This document shows positions 24,376-33,956 of a DNA stretch of 64,000 nt, one piece after another; within the stretch, counting starts at the first letter, position 1, and each line of letters begins with the position of its first letter. The DNA lies in the IMG/VR virus record IMGVR_UViG_3300043426_000266, positions 124,001 to 188,000 of that record; one strand, given 5' to 3'. Source of the stretch: a virus. The position numbers and the translations under genes are program-made. The notes beneath the pieces were generated by a model. It was given only the letters and a program-made list of their open reading frames with translations, was not told the origin of the DNA and ran no database searches.

Positions 24376-25176
24376 TTACATCTTTCCAATTAAAGCCCGA
24401 AGATGTCTTTCTTTAGATTTCGGATCAGCCATAATACTGATCTTCTTCCAACGTTCAGTAAAGAACTCTTCATACTGTTCCATCGCATCAGAGTAGTTAT
24501 CAACAATCTCAGCAAATTTACCAAGTTCTTGACCACCATCAAGTTGAGCTCGATCAATCGTTACACTAAGCTCTGTCCAGATATGTGCTTTACAGGCTAA
24601 CTCACAGAGCTTAGCAAATGCAATCCAGGCTGGCTTTGGTAAGTTGTTGAAATTCTCATCCGCAGACAAATAACAGTTTACAAATAAATTAAAACTGCTG
24701 AATAAAATATCTGTCACATAGATGACATTATTATCAAGCAACTCAACAAACGGTGTTCCAGTAATTGGTGTCGGCATCACGGAGTCCAATACCTTCTTAG
24801 CCCCACTCAACGCAGCATTTGAGTTTAAAGAAGCATAAGTGCTCAAACCACCTGTGTTACCTTGCCCAAGTTCTACCGAGGTTACACGCGTAATTACGCG
24901 CCCCTGCGTCGCACTCATTGGAACACGAATCAAATACTCTCCATTCCCTTGATTGCTTAACCAGGAAGATTTGATAGGGAGCTGGATAAAGGTAGAACCA
25001 AGTAATTCAATATCAGCGGCAACTCGGTTGTCGATAATATGTTCTCTAATAAAAGAATCAATAGATCGAGATTCTCTATATCGATGACGTCCAGAACTAA
25101 TAAAGGTCTTTTCTAAAATTTGTCTAGGGATTGCAAATTTAATCTTATTAATTGCGTATGCAATAGGGTTTTCCAT
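24376..25176 (-). CDS. Unknown 266-aa protein, possibly virion structural
   Basis: A lone minus-strand gene with a helical, basic start, a beta-rich centre (YLIRVPMSATQGRVITRVTSVELG) and a helical acidic end. Composition and isolated minus-strand position resemble structural genes of jumbo phages; no family is recognised. Confidence 0.6.
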   Translation of the reverse strand: MENPIAYAINKIKFAIPRQILEKTFISSGRHRYRESRSIDSFIREHIIDNRVAADIELLGSTFIQLPIKSSWLSNQGNGEYLIRVPMSATQGRVITRVTSVELGQGNTGGLSTYASLNSNAALSGAKKVLDSVMPTPITGTPFVELLDNNVIYVTDILFSSFNLFVNCYLSADENFNNLPKPAWIAFAKLCELACKAHIWTELSVTIDRAQLDGGQELGKFAEIVDNYSDAMEQYEEFFTERWKKISIMADPKSKERHLRALIGKM

Positions 25177-25192
25177 CGAGTTTAACTCCTAT

Positions 25193-25220
25193 GTATTCAG
25201 ATGATTATTTAGATATAAAC
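25193..25220 (-). promoter_or_regulatory. Possible promoter box, minus strand
   Basis: Read on the minus strand: TATATCTAAATAATCATCTGAA, a partial match to the early box, upstream of the gene starting at 25176. Confidence 0.3.
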
Positions 25221-25261
25221 TAGATAGGATAATCATTTGAAGCCTGTAATCTAACGAATTT

Positions 25262-25285
25262 AAGATATATATTATACAAATGAGA
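25262..25285 (+). promoter_or_regulatory. Early-type promoter box
   Basis: AGATATATATTATACAAATGAG, strong match, 27 bases before ATG 25312. It heads the cluster of small acidic genes (25312-29661). Confidence 0.7.
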
Positions 25286-25311
25286 TGGTTAAGATAACCA
25301 AAGGAGTTGTT

Positions 25312-26268
25312 ATGCAAAAAGGTTGTTTAATTGAGTTATCAGAAGAGATTACACAATACAACGATTTTATTAGTTCTTTATTAAACCCAAAACCTAATTT
25401 TTCATTAGTTAACCGAATCTCAGCAGAGTTACTAACAGTACAAATTGAATCTATTTTAGATTCAAAGTTGAGCTCCGTTTTCAGATCAGGTAGTGATTTA
25501 TTAGAAACCTTTCAACATGTTATCCAGGTGTTCGATCACCCAGACTTTACCACTGACTCAATCGCCCAGATTAGTGAATTCCTTTATGAAACCGGAGTTG
25601 AGCTTTATAGACGTTTAACAGATATGTTTCACGATGTTGATATAGGTTATGCGCTATGGAATGTTAAACCAATAAATTCAACGGTTGCATTGGTTGAGTA
25701 CTTGGGGGATTACCGTATCATGGAATGGCATGAACGTAGCGGGATTGCCTATGATAAAACTCAGAACGATGTTAAGTACGAGTTTGAAATTAGCTCTGCG
25801 GTAAGTGTAATTAAATCAGCATTAGAGAAACATCGAGGTCGTTATGCAGGGAATTTCTTTGCACGAACAATCTCACACATTGTTAATGTGATTATCGAAG
25901 AATTTGTATTTCTTGGTAACAACCTTAAACTCTATGATGGTTTAACTGATGTGTATGCTTCTGAGTACCAGCTAACAAAAACTAAACTCTTGGATTATTT
26001 CCCTCATTTAACAACGGCAGAGTTATCTGCTTTCGTCGTCGATGTTGAGCAAACGATTAATGAATATGTGGTAAAACCAATTCAACTGATTACACAATTG
26101 GATGAGGTAAATACTTGGTACGTCACAGACAACATTCTTACAATCAACATTGACAAACCTTTAACTATCGTAGACTTTGGGGAACGTTTGAAAAATGATA
26201 TCCGAGCTTCTATTGCTAATGGAGATTGGGTTCCCCCAAAAATGCGAGATATCGCGGAATTTTACTAA
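25312..26268 (+). CDS. Unknown 318-aa protein, first of acidic gene cluster
   Basis: I start at ATG 25312 (MQKGCLIELSEEI), seven bases after AAGGAG; the in-frame ATG at 25285 lies inside the promoter box. The leader over 25292-25317 is identical to that of the RNAP beta gene at 47620-47645. A soluble helical protein with strand-like ends, no recognised domain. Its stop directly abuts the next start (TAAGTG). Confidence 0.65.
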   Translation: MQKGCLIELSEEITQYNDFISSLLNPKPNFSLVNRISAELLTVQIESILDSKLSSVFRSGSDLLETFQHVIQVFDHPDFTTDSIAQISEFLYETGVELYRRLTDMFHDVDIGYALWNVKPINSTVALVEYLGDYRIMEWHERSGIAYDKTQNDVKYEFEISSAVSVIKSALEKHRGRYAGNFFARTISHIVNVIIEEFVFLGNNLKLYDGLTDVYASEYQLTKTKLLDYFPHLTTAELSAFVVDVEQTINEYVVKPIQLITQLDEVNTWYVTDNILTINIDKPLTIVDFGERLKNDIRASIANGDWVPPKMRDIAEFY

Positions 26269-26796
26269 GTGATAGACTCAATAACTTTTCCTGTTGACCT
26301 CGCCCCGCTTTATTCGTCTGTAAAAAATGTAGAGCGGATCGATATCATACTTGACGTGTATGATACCGTTGGGCGGTTCTTTAACACATTCGTATCATCA
26401 GCAATTATCAGCCTGGTGAGTGATGGTTCGATTTCAGAGTATAAGATTGGTCGTAGTGATACAGACGATGCGATCGTATATGAATTACTTAGTAAGTCGT
26501 TTAGAAAATCAACTAAAAGCATACAGTTTGACCGAGATCTTTTAGACGACCTAGGGATCGGTAGATTAGAGTTATTAAAATTAATGAAACTGATTTCAGC
26601 TTTGTTAATTGAAATAACGCTACCCATTTGTGTTGAGGAATTACAATACACCGCACAAGAGAAGGGGTTGAGAATTGATAGACTTATCGAATTATCAGTT
26701 GAGAATGAATTTTCAGCCCCAGGGGAGCTACCAACCGTTATGCATTTGGTGGCTGAATTTAAACTTGATTATATTAAACAAATAGAGGGTTATTAA
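26269..26796 (+). CDS. Unknown 175-aa protein of acidic cluster
   Basis: GTG start directly after the preceding TAA; stop shares a base with the next ATG (TAATG). Helical, hydrophobic core pattern (LELLKLMKLISALLIEITLPI). No motif. Coupled translation with both neighbours. Confidence 0.6.
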   Translation: MIDSITFPVDLAPLYSSVKNVERIDIILDVYDTVGRFFNTFVSSAIISLVSDGSISEYKIGRSDTDDAIVYELLSKSFRKSTKSIQFDRDLLDDLGIGRLELLKLMKLISALLIEITLPICVEELQYTAQEKGLRIDRLIELSVENEFSAPGELPTVMHLVAEFKLDYIKQIEGY

Positions 26797-27218
26797 TGTT
26801 AGCTTTCCCATTTACTGAAACTGGTGTGACGCTATGGTTTGACCAACACAATATCTCGAACCCACATGAGGTTATTGAACAGACCATAGATGAGTTTGGA
26901 ACAGAAGTCCCGTTGTTGAAGATCATTCAAGCGTTTATGTTGGGACCTTCGGATATTACTGATATTATTAGTAACCCTAAACTCGCCAAAGAAATCCTAG
27001 AATCTTGGTTAGAAAAAGGTTTATTTCAGATAGATGGTGTTATATCTGAACTGGTTGAATTGAATTGGAAAAAAGTTGTTCTGGTCGCGTATGTTATTTT
27101 CAATGAAGATGCGTGTTTTGACCATTTTCAAGAAGCGGCCAAATGTGGCGAGTATGGCATGATTTCAGAAGTTATTTTTCTAGAAAACTGTATGTATATT
27201 GTATTCGAGACATCGTAA
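26796..27218 (+). CDS. Unknown 140-aa protein of acidic cluster
   Basis: TAATG overlaps at both ends. Helical with a C-terminal strand (FLENCMYIVFETS), an arrangement shared by several proteins of this cluster. No recognised domain. Confidence 0.6.
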   Translation: MLAFPFTETGVTLWFDQHNISNPHEVIEQTIDEFGTEVPLLKIIQAFMLGPSDITDIISNPKLAKEILESWLEKGLFQIDGVISELVELNWKKVVLVAYVIFNEDACFDHFQEAAKCGEYGMISEVIFLENCMYIVFETS

Positions 27219-27655
27219 TGAGCGATGTCCATGCTGTGCATATCAGCCTAAATGAGCTACTTGACCACGCCAGAAATCTTTTTAATCCATCCCCTTTAGA
27301 GTGGACTAAACTACGCGATGCTTTAGAATACGTTTGGAGACACTTCAGCTACGATGATTTAATTAAAACTGGAGTGTCTACCTGTATTGTCTTAGCTGAA
27401 CGATTTCTTGACGAATCAGATGACGATGATGGGTTTGACTTTACTGAAATGGATTTTGATATTCAAACCACCCTGAGGTCCCTTTTCGACACCTATGAAA
27501 CCTCAGCAATGGATGAATCAGAAATTCTAGCCATCTCAACTTTTGCAGAAACTTTGCATGACTTTATCTTAGAGTATTTAGATATTAGTAATTGGTTGGG
27601 TGATCTTAGTTTGATAGAACGATTAGGGGAGCGTTTTACTCTTTATTTTGGATAG
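27218..27655 (+). CDS. Unknown 145-aa acidic protein
   Basis: Starts at ATG 27218 overlapping the upstream stop. Very acidic (DESDDDDGFDFTEMDFD), short N-terminal strand (VHAVHISLNELL), long helices, terminal strand (RFTLYFG). Could mimic nucleic acid, but that is speculation from charge alone. Confidence 0.6.
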   Translation: MSDVHAVHISLNELLDHARNLFNPSPLEWTKLRDALEYVWRHFSYDDLIKTGVSTCIVLAERFLDESDDDDGFDFTEMDFDIQTTLRSLFDTYETSAMDESEILAISTFAETLHDFILEYLDISNWLGDLSLIERLGERFTLYFG

Positions 27656-27658
27656 CCT

Positions 27659-28156
27659 ATGGAACTACATCGTTTTGAAGTCCCCATATGGGACTTCATT
27701 CATTATTATGCTGGGTACTACTCAGTTGATAGAAAAAACAGCTATACGGCTGCTTCTTGTTGTGTATGGTTTTACGAAACCATTATGGATTTGCCCGACA
27801 TTGAAAGTTTCCTAATCCCTGTCTTTAATGAATTAAACAATTTTAAAAATTTAAGAGATATGAATGAAGATGGTCCTACCAATAGTGAAGAGTACGATGA
27901 AGAAAGCGAGTATGACGAAGAGGTTATGCGGTTAATCAATTACCATTTAGAAGAATACCGTTATGAATTTGATGTCGGTAGTCTAGGTAATGAACACCAC
28001 ATGATCGAAGAGGAAGACGTTGTGTTTGAGTTATTTCTATTACTTATTGCGTGGATTGAAATGTTAGGGGAAGAAGTAGATGAAATTTTTAGAGAGAGGG
28101 GGATCTTAGAAATTAGGAGGATGAGTACAGATGTCTTCGTTTATACTTTCGCATAG
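27659..28156 (+). CDS. Unknown 165-aa acidic protein, probable paralogue of 28902 gene
   Basis: Begins ELHRFEVPIWDF and ends with a strand (DVFVYTFA). The start resembles TLHRLEVGTTF of the 28902 product, and both have a Trp-containing helix near the end (AWIEMLGEEVDEI; TEWMNIVLELIDEY). Centre strongly acidic (SEEYDEESEYDEEV). Overlaps the next gene by 26 bases. Confidence 0.6.
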   Translation: MELHRFEVPIWDFIHYYAGYYSVDRKNSYTAASCCVWFYETIMDLPDIESFLIPVFNELNNFKNLRDMNEDGPTNSEEYDEESEYDEEVMRLINYHLEEYRYEFDVGSLGNEHHMIEEEDVVFELFLLLIAWIEMLGEEVDEIFRERGILEIRRMSTDVFVYTFA

Positions 28157-28598
28157 GCCGATCAATACCACGACAAGAGAAGTTACTTTTCTTATTGAGA
28201 TAAATCAAATCATTGAAGCAATTTACGATCAAGTCGTAGAAGAGTTTTTTACGTTTAGCGAGCTTAAGCATCACTTGACAGTCGATGCGCCATCTGAGAG
28301 TAACCAGCTTTTGTCATTCATGTCGTTTGGGTACAAGTATCTTAAAATTGCTCAGAAATCCGAGTTTTATGATGTGGTAAATGATATCGAATATAGCGCC
28401 CCTCTAGACATCCTGAAGGATTATGTGCTTGAGAACGCAACTAATCGCTTTATAGGTTATCTTGCATATACCTTATTGTCCGAAACCGATATCGAGGAAT
28501 ATCTCGACAAACCGCAGTTTAAACTTTCCAGTATTCACCATTCATTTGTAACCTTCTCCTATTCAATAGAGAGGAAAATAACGGGTATTATAAACTAG
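28131..28598 (+). CDS. Unknown 155-aa protein of acidic cluster
   Basis: ATG 28131 behind AGGAGG, inside the preceding gene's end. Strand-helix-strand pattern as in its neighbours, ending HSFVTFSYSIERK. No recognised domain. Confidence 0.6.
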   Translation: MSSFILSHRPINTTTREVTFLIEINQIIEAIYDQVVEEFFTFSELKHHLTVDAPSESNQLLSFMSFGYKYLKIAQKSEFYDVVNDIEYSAPLDILKDYVLENATNRFIGYLAYTLLSETDIEEYLDKPQFKLSSIHHSFVTFSYSIERKITGIIN

Positions 28599-28615
28599 CA
28601 TTATCAGGTTAAGCC

Positions 28616-28909
28616 ATGAATTATGATTATACAGTTTCTCTAAACACCGATGATTTTATCGAGGACATCGGTGAACCGGAGATAAAACGGGTATTAACAA
28701 ACGCAATGGTGTGGTTATCTGGATTTTGTACAAATCACCACATCATGGAACAAAATAATCTATATGACACAACAATTGATATCATTCATTACTTCGATCG
28801 CTTATTAAGATCGGAAGGTGAAGATATTCACAACTTTGCAGAAGCCACGCTTATACGTTGTGATGACTACTCAACAGTTGTTAGATTTAGAGGCGTTATT
28901 AATGACTAA
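28616..28909 (+). CDS. Unknown 97-aa protein of acidic cluster
   Basis: Starts DYTVSLNTDDFIED and ends with a strand (DYSTVVRFRGVI), again strand-helix-strand. Its stop overlaps the next gene's start. No function recognised. Confidence 0.6.
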   Translation: MNYDYTVSLNTDDFIEDIGEPEIKRVLTNAMVWLSGFCTNHHIMEQNNLYDTTIDIIHYFDRLLRSEGEDIHNFAEATLIRCDDYSTVVRFRGVIND

Positions 28910-29318
28910 TCAACATATCACCTTACATCGTTTAGAGGTCGGGACAACATTTAGAGTATTTGATAATCTGGTGCGATATAAAGGCACGCACTTGATGGCC
29001 GGGGAAATTGAGTTGCTTCATAAGCTCACTTTTGAAGCAGTTGTGAAATCGTATCTAGATACCGGATTACAGGATGCTCAAACAAATTTTGAAACGAAGC
29101 TAAATGAATTAAGATGGGTTAATGGGTACAACGATGTCCAGGATAGCGATTTTTATGAAATCTACACAGAATGGATGAACATCGTTCTTGAGCTCATTGA
29201 CGAGTACTTAACACTTGGAATATTTGATTACGATCGGGAAAATGAATCCATTGAGATTAATGTAGGGCAACTCACTGACTCCTATGTAAATATCGAGGTT
29301 ATTAAACGAGATCGTTAA
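28902..29318 (+). CDS. Unknown 138-aa acidic protein, probable paralogue of 27659 gene
   Basis: I take ATG 28902 (overlap ATGACTAA with the previous stop, GAGG just upstream) rather than in-frame starts at 28818 or 28866. N-terminal ITLHRLEV resembles ELHRFEV of the 27659 product; ends in a strand (SYVNIEVIK). Confidence 0.55.
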   Translation: MTNQHITLHRLEVGTTFRVFDNLVRYKGTHLMAGEIELLHKLTFEAVVKSYLDTGLQDAQTNFETKLNELRWVNGYNDVQDSDFYEIYTEWMNIVLELIDEYLTLGIFDYDRENESIEINVGQLTDSYVNIEVIKRDR

Positions 29319-29331
29319 TCTTGGGGGTTAA

Positions 29332-29661
29332 ATGGAGTTGATCGACCTTTTCAATGGCGATTACGTTATTGATAAACTAATAGAAGCTCATCAGCTGTAT
29401 GTGATGGAAAACTTCACCGATTATCCGGGCAAACATATTAGATTTAGAAGATTTGCTGAAAAGGTCTTAGCCGCTGTATTGAAAAACGATCAACATGCAT
29501 TTTCGTTGTTGATTCCGAATAACCAATACATTTTCGAAGACTTGAACGAAACTCTTGTGAGCTCAAAACTAATAAAAGCTTGGAATGAAGATTCTTATTA
29601 CTATTATATAACTTATCTCGGTTCTCTTAATTTGATCTGTATTGAAAGAGAGCCTAAATAA
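29332..29661 (+). CDS. Unknown 109-aa protein
   Basis: ATG 29332 behind GGGGG. Helix-rich, ending in a Tyr-rich strand (DSYYYYITYLGSLNLICIE). Last member of the tightly packed cluster; no domain recognised. Confidence 0.6.
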   Translation: MELIDLFNGDYVIDKLIEAHQLYVMENFTDYPGKHIRFRRFAEKVLAAVLKNDQHAFSLLIPNNQYIFEDLNETLVSSKLIKAWNEDSYYYYITYLGSLNLICIEREPK

Positions 29662-29675
29662 CTGAGGATTTAAAC

Positions 29676-30074
29676 ATGGGTTATGCGTTATTACAAACAG
29701 GTAATATTGTTTCATTTAGTGTACAGAGCAACATCATCGGTGGTAATTTCGAAGGAGTTGAGGTACTCGGTGTCGTAAGTCACGAGATTGCCAGGCTCCA
29801 AGCCGATGTGCAAGCATTACATTTTCAATTTAAATCGTATATTCCCGCATTACCTAATGCCTATACCGATTATGCTTACCTGATTGCAAAATTACCAAAT
29901 GGTTCTAAAACTGTTTTAGGATTACCTTGGTTAATTGAGTCTTCAATCACGCTTTCTCAACAAGCCGCTTATACGATTGTAATCAGTGGTGTTGAGCCAG
30001 GTGATGTAGATAGTATTCGCCGAGGGCTTGTAAACCGTGGGTTAAATGTTGAATCTTTTGAAAAGAATGAATAA
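29676..30074 (+). CDS. Unknown 132-aa protein, beta-rich
   Basis: ATG 29676 behind GAGGAT. Not acidic like its upstream neighbours; strand-rich (GNIVSFSVQSNIIGGNF, EGVEVLGVVSHEI), possibly a small structural or binding protein. Followed by a terminator. Confidence 0.65.
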   Translation: MGYALLQTGNIVSFSVQSNIIGGNFEGVEVLGVVSHEIARLQADVQALHFQFKSYIPALPNAYTDYAYLIAKLPNGSKTVLGLPWLIESSITLSQQAAYTIVISGVEPGDVDSIRRGLVNRGLNVESFEKNE

Positions 30075-30102
30075 ATAAGAGAACCTACGGGTTCTCTTAT
30101 TT
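30073..30102 (+). terminator. Intrinsic terminator
   Basis: AAATAAGAGAACC-TACG-GGTTCTCTTATTT hairpin. Confidence 0.85.
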
Positions 30103-30154
30103 TATGCTCTCGAAGCACTACTATTATTTATTACGATCATTAGGAAATTAAATT

Positions 30155-30478
30155 ATGCCGAATTCTAACTTAGTTGTTAAAATGATGTCAGGTGAAAACT
30201 TGGCTGATGATAATACATCTAAAGGTTTTACAATCGTGGAAGCTTATGGTGAAGTATTTTGTTCTCGCGACGCTGAAGGTAAACCGGTTGTTTCTATTCC
30301 ATTAGAGACTGGTCAACACGCACTATATCACCCAGAAGGTAACGTGTATGTTATCAAGAACAATAAAACCGTTGCGACATTTGCGTATAGTGGGTACAAA
30401 GATACCAAAGTTACACGTGTTAAAGGTACTGTTCAATCATTTCAACAACATCAGAAAGCTTCACGGAATACGATTTAA
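30155..30478 (+). CDS. Unknown 107-aa beta-rich protein
   Basis: Independent single-gene unit between the terminators at 30073 and 30502. Strand-rich (FTIVEAYGEVFCSRD, HPEGNVYVIKNNKTVATFAY), basic C-terminus. No family recognised. Confidence 0.65.
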   Translation: MPNSNLVVKMMSGENLADDNTSKGFTIVEAYGEVFCSRDAEGKPVVSIPLETGQHALYHPEGNVYVIKNNKTVATFAYSGYKDTKVTRVKGTVQSFQQHQKASRNTI

Positions 30479-30501
30479 TATTTATTGTGGCAAAATAAAG
30501 T

Positions 30502-30527
30502 AGAAGGGAGCAACTGCTCCCTTCTTT
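30502..30527 (+). terminator. Intrinsic terminator
   Basis: AGAAGGGAGCA/(AC)TGCTCCCTTCT hairpin before the DNA polymerase C-terminal gene. Confidence 0.85.
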
Positions 30528-30587
30528 ATGCCGCGTTTTTAATTTTTACCGACTCATCTCTTCTATGAGCCAGCGAGGTGAAACAAA

Positions 30588-32744
30588 ATGACTGCAACTC
30601 CAAGACCTTTTATTTTTGATAAATTTGAATACCAGCGGGATGGTGATCCATTAGCACATTGGATTAAAGCTCAAACTGATTATATCACAAAGTTATACGG
30701 CTACGATCGAGATTATGTTGAGCGTTGGGTGAGAGACTCGATCAAAGAGGGTGGTGCTTCTCCGTTCTTTGATCGCAAAGTCCAGTTAATACAACAAACT
30801 TCTCCTGGAAATAGAGAAGTGCAAGTAACTTCTTTTTATGCTTATCAGAAAACAGCACAAAAAGAAGGGTATGTATTATCCCCATCTCAAACTGCGTATA
30901 AAGATCCAGTTGAAAACCCATCCATTATGGCGAAGTTTACAGACTTTAACGCAAAGCTTCGTTCAAAATATAAAAAGACAGCACAAGATGCTAAGGTAAA
31001 GAAACAAACCGCAATCGCTGAAGAAAATGGTGTACTCCAGCTGAACACAAAAGAGTTAAACAACTCATTCTCAGGTGCGAACTCATCATGGTACAACGCT
31101 CTTTGTAATGCATCTGGCCATCAGGCATTAACCTCAACTTGTCGCTCTGCTACGTCGTATGCAAACATTATTTGCGAGCGATTCTTAATGGGTAATCGAG
31201 TTTACGTTAATGTGGATATTGTTATTCAGGAATTATCAAATGCGTGTTTACTAGCAGACCATGATTCTATTTGGAAAATAGTTAATGAGTACAACTTAAA
31301 AGTTCCAACGGCAGATGACGTGTATTCGACGGCTGAAAAATCTTTCTCTAAGTATTTCCGCTCAAGAGAAAAAACGGCAGACATTAAATTGTTTATTTCA
31401 ACAATGGACGATGTATCTCGCTGCGCATTTGTTTATCTGGGGGATTTGTATCATCTAGATAAGTTAAATCCGTGGTTCGTAGAAAATCTATTCAAAGAAC
31501 TTAGTGAGTTTACCAAGGAGAACACTGAACCAACCGATGATCTCTACTCAACTGCTTCTGACGACATGCGTACTTTAGTATTCTCGTTGCTCAAGGATAT
31601 GACCAAGGGTAAAGTTTATAAAGACTTTACAACGGCAGAAGATCCTACTGGCAAATCAATTATTAATAACACCATCAAATCGTATTACTCGTTTTTCAAT
31701 AAGTACGAGAAATTTATTAATGCGTTGTGGAGACCTACTTACTTACCTTCTGGTATGGCGTATCTACGAACAATGTTACGAGAGGTTATTTTAACTTCTG
31801 ATACTGACTCGGCAATTGGAACCACGCAGCATTGGACAAAGAGAATAACCGGGTCTTATAATTTCGAACCTGAATCATTTATGGTTTGCTTTAATTTAAT
31901 TTATTTCATTTCAGAATCTGTCGCTAACGCCTTTGGTAAACTTTGTGCGAACATGGGTGTGCCTGGTGAACTGATTGATCAGCTCGGAGCAAAGAACGAA
32001 TACTACTTCCCAATTTATACACTAACAGAAGCAATGAAACATTATTTCTGTTGGAAGATGTTGGAAGAAGGTCGAGTACTTCCCGAACTTGATTTAGAAA
32101 AGAAAGGGGTTGGTTTCATTAGTGCTAGATACGCGGCTAAAATTCAGACTGAGTTAGATGAGTATATTGAAAAAGACATCTTAACCAATGTAATGCAGAA
32201 TATACACTTAACTAAGGAGCAGGTGCTCGCAAGACCATTGGCGTTAGAAGAGGAGATACGAAACTTAATTCGTTCAGGTGGGATTATTTATCAAACAGAC
32301 AACATTAAAAGTGCAGAGTCTTATAAAACAAATACAAGTAATGCGACCTACCGCCAGTATCTTTTATGGCAAGAGGTCTTTGCACCTACTTACGGCATGG
32401 TTGATGAGCCCCCGTATTCAGCGTATAAAGTCCCAGTCGCTATCGAGAAAAAACGGCATATTAAAGCTTGGATCGAAAAGATCCAAGATAGAACATTAGC
32501 AGGCAGACTTCAAGCATTTTTAGATAAACACGGCGTAGAACAAATGTCCTCAATTCTCGTTCCAACCCAGCTTGCTGAGCAGATCGGGATCCCACGAGAA
32601 ATTGTTGAAATCGCTGATGAAATGAGAGCAACCTCTCAAATCATGCAGCCATTCTATTTAGTGTTGCAAGGTCTTGGGTTTCTCTATACAAACCATAGTC
32701 AAACAAAATTAATCAGTGACTATCGCTTTATAGAAGAGCGGTAA
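30588..32744 (+). CDS. DNA polymerase B, C-terminal half (motifs B and C)
   Basis: A 718-aa protein carrying the polymerase palm/finger motifs that the N-terminal half at 61024-62754 lacks: motif B as KELNNSFSGA (residues 155-164, family pattern KxxxNSxxG) and motif C as ILTSDTDSAIG (401-411, catalytic Asp405 and Asp407). There is no exonuclease motif and no motif A. Between B and C lie ~240 residues, far more than in T4 DNA polymerase, so there is an insertion of unknown role. It should assemble with the N-terminal half to form the replicative polymerase. Starts behind GAGGTG; its end overlaps the convergent minus-strand gene by 17 bases. Confidence 0.8.
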   Translation: MTATPRPFIFDKFEYQRDGDPLAHWIKAQTDYITKLYGYDRDYVERWVRDSIKEGGASPFFDRKVQLIQQTSPGNREVQVTSFYAYQKTAQKEGYVLSPSQTAYKDPVENPSIMAKFTDFNAKLRSKYKKTAQDAKVKKQTAIAEENGVLQLNTKELNNSFSGANSSWYNALCNASGHQALTSTCRSATSYANIICERFLMGNRVYVNVDIVIQELSNACLLADHDSIWKIVNEYNLKVPTADDVYSTAEKSFSKYFRSREKTADIKLFISTMDDVSRCAFVYLGDLYHLDKLNPWFVENLFKELSEFTKENTEPTDDLYSTASDDMRTLVFSLLKDMTKGKVYKDFTTAEDPTGKSIINNTIKSYYSFFNKYEKFINALWRPTYLPSGMAYLRTMLREVILTSDTDSAIGTTQHWTKRITGSYNFEPESFMVCFNLIYFISESVANAFGKLCANMGVPGELIDQLGAKNEYYFPIYTLTEAMKHYFCWKMLEEGRVLPELDLEKKGVGFISARYAAKIQTELDEYIEKDILTNVMQNIHLTKEQVLARPLALEEEIRNLIRSGGIIYQTDNIKSAESYKTNTSNATYRQYLLWQEVFAPTYGMVDEPPYSAYKVPVAIEKKRHIKAWIEKIQDRTLAGRLQAFLDKHGVEQMSSILVPTQLAEQIGIPREIVEIADEMRATSQIMQPFYLVLQGLGFLYTNHSQTKLISDYRFIEER

Positions 32745-33843
32745 CACGTTCAAACAAACTTGTTGTTTCTAAATCCAACGGAACATTGATTGGGCGATCA
32801 TTATTTAAGATTATTAATCTTCTTTTAATGTACGCTCTTGTGTCTAAGTTCCGAGGGGCAAACGAGGTTCCAGGTTGTTGTTTTTGAACATCAGTCATCT
32901 TAGAGGCCTCATAACTCAAAAGGTTATAGATTGTTCTAAGTCTAGTTAGATCTAAAACCCATTTAACAGATCGTGTCGGAGTAATCTCAGGCAACACCAT
33001 AACTTGTCTTTGATTATCGTAACTAATCGCAGGAATCTGCAATAGCACTTCTTCATAAGTCAAGTTTTTGGTTCTGAGTGTTTGACAAACATTTCGCAGC
33101 GCATTATCTAACAACTGCGAGTAGTCCCGAATCGCAACCGGGTGTATCTTTAAAAAATTACTTACTGGCTCTTTATTATAAAGCTTGAAGAAGCGATTGC
33201 GGATAGAAATATCCAAATGACTTTTCATTGCGTTGAACATAGGGTAACGTACAAGAAATTGCGCTTGGGTTGTGGTAACATCCCCAGTAAATTCTTTAAT
33301 TGATTCAACCCAGTAATGAAACTGAACAATTAACATTGCAACGTTTACGCTGATAACCGCTAAACCCTTTTGAGGTAATGAACTTTGAAAATGGTTATTT
33401 GGCATATTCAGATTGATATCATCAAACGGATGTTCCAATACTTTAATCGGTTCTAATTGTTGCCAGTTACCTTTAACGGCATTTGCATCAAACCAAGAGT
33501 CATCGTAAACGAGTAACTCTAAACAATTGTTATTATAAAATTGTGAAATTGGGGGATTTCGGGTTGTTGTGATTGAGGAGTAAAATCCAAAAGTTCCAAC
33601 TAAACTAGAGAAATCCTCTCTTACACATTCAGCCACATAATTTTTATCAGTATTAGGGGAGACATCTACTGTTGTAAGAATTTGATTTAACACATTTTGG
33701 TTTCTGGAGAACTGAGCACTAACACGATAATGTTTAGCAAGCTTATTCATTTCATCTAAAACAACACCCCTGGTTTGATTCCAACCAGTTACTCGATTGA
33801 GTGCCGGGTTAAATAAAGTAGGGGAATTAAACAAATTATACAT
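32728..33843 (-). CDS. Unknown 371-aa protein, possibly virion structural
   Basis: Lone minus-strand gene, convergent with and overlapping the polymerase gene. Asn/Gln- and aromatic-rich, mixed secondary structure, no recognised motif. A structural role is suggested only by strand and composition. Confidence 0.6.
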   Translation of the reverse strand: MYNLFNSPTLFNPALNRVTGWNQTRGVVLDEMNKLAKHYRVSAQFSRNQNVLNQILTTVDVSPNTDKNYVAECVREDFSSLVGTFGFYSSITTTRNPPISQFYNNNCLELLVYDDSWFDANAVKGNWQQLEPIKVLEHPFDDINLNMPNNHFQSSLPQKGLAVISVNVAMLIVQFHYWVESIKEFTGDVTTTQAQFLVRYPMFNAMKSHLDISIRNRFFKLYNKEPVSNFLKIHPVAIRDYSQLLDNALRNVCQTLRTKNLTYEEVLLQIPAISYDNQRQVMVLPEITPTRSVKWVLDLTRLRTIYNLLSYEASKMTDVQKQQPGTSFAPRNLDTRAYIKRRLIILNNDRPINVPLDLETTSLFERVTALL

Positions 33844-33956
33844 TGTTAAATCCTCAAGGTAAATTCATACCATTTGTCCATATGTTATAGAGAGTAACCA
33901 ATCGAATGATTGGATATTCTACTAACCAGTCTTATTCGTCGTTTCCAAAAAATAAC

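Noticed and set aside
28818-28901. Longer N-terminus for the 28902 gene
   Set aside because: Would lie entirely within the preceding gene; ATG 28902 has a ribosome site and the overlap typical of this cluster.
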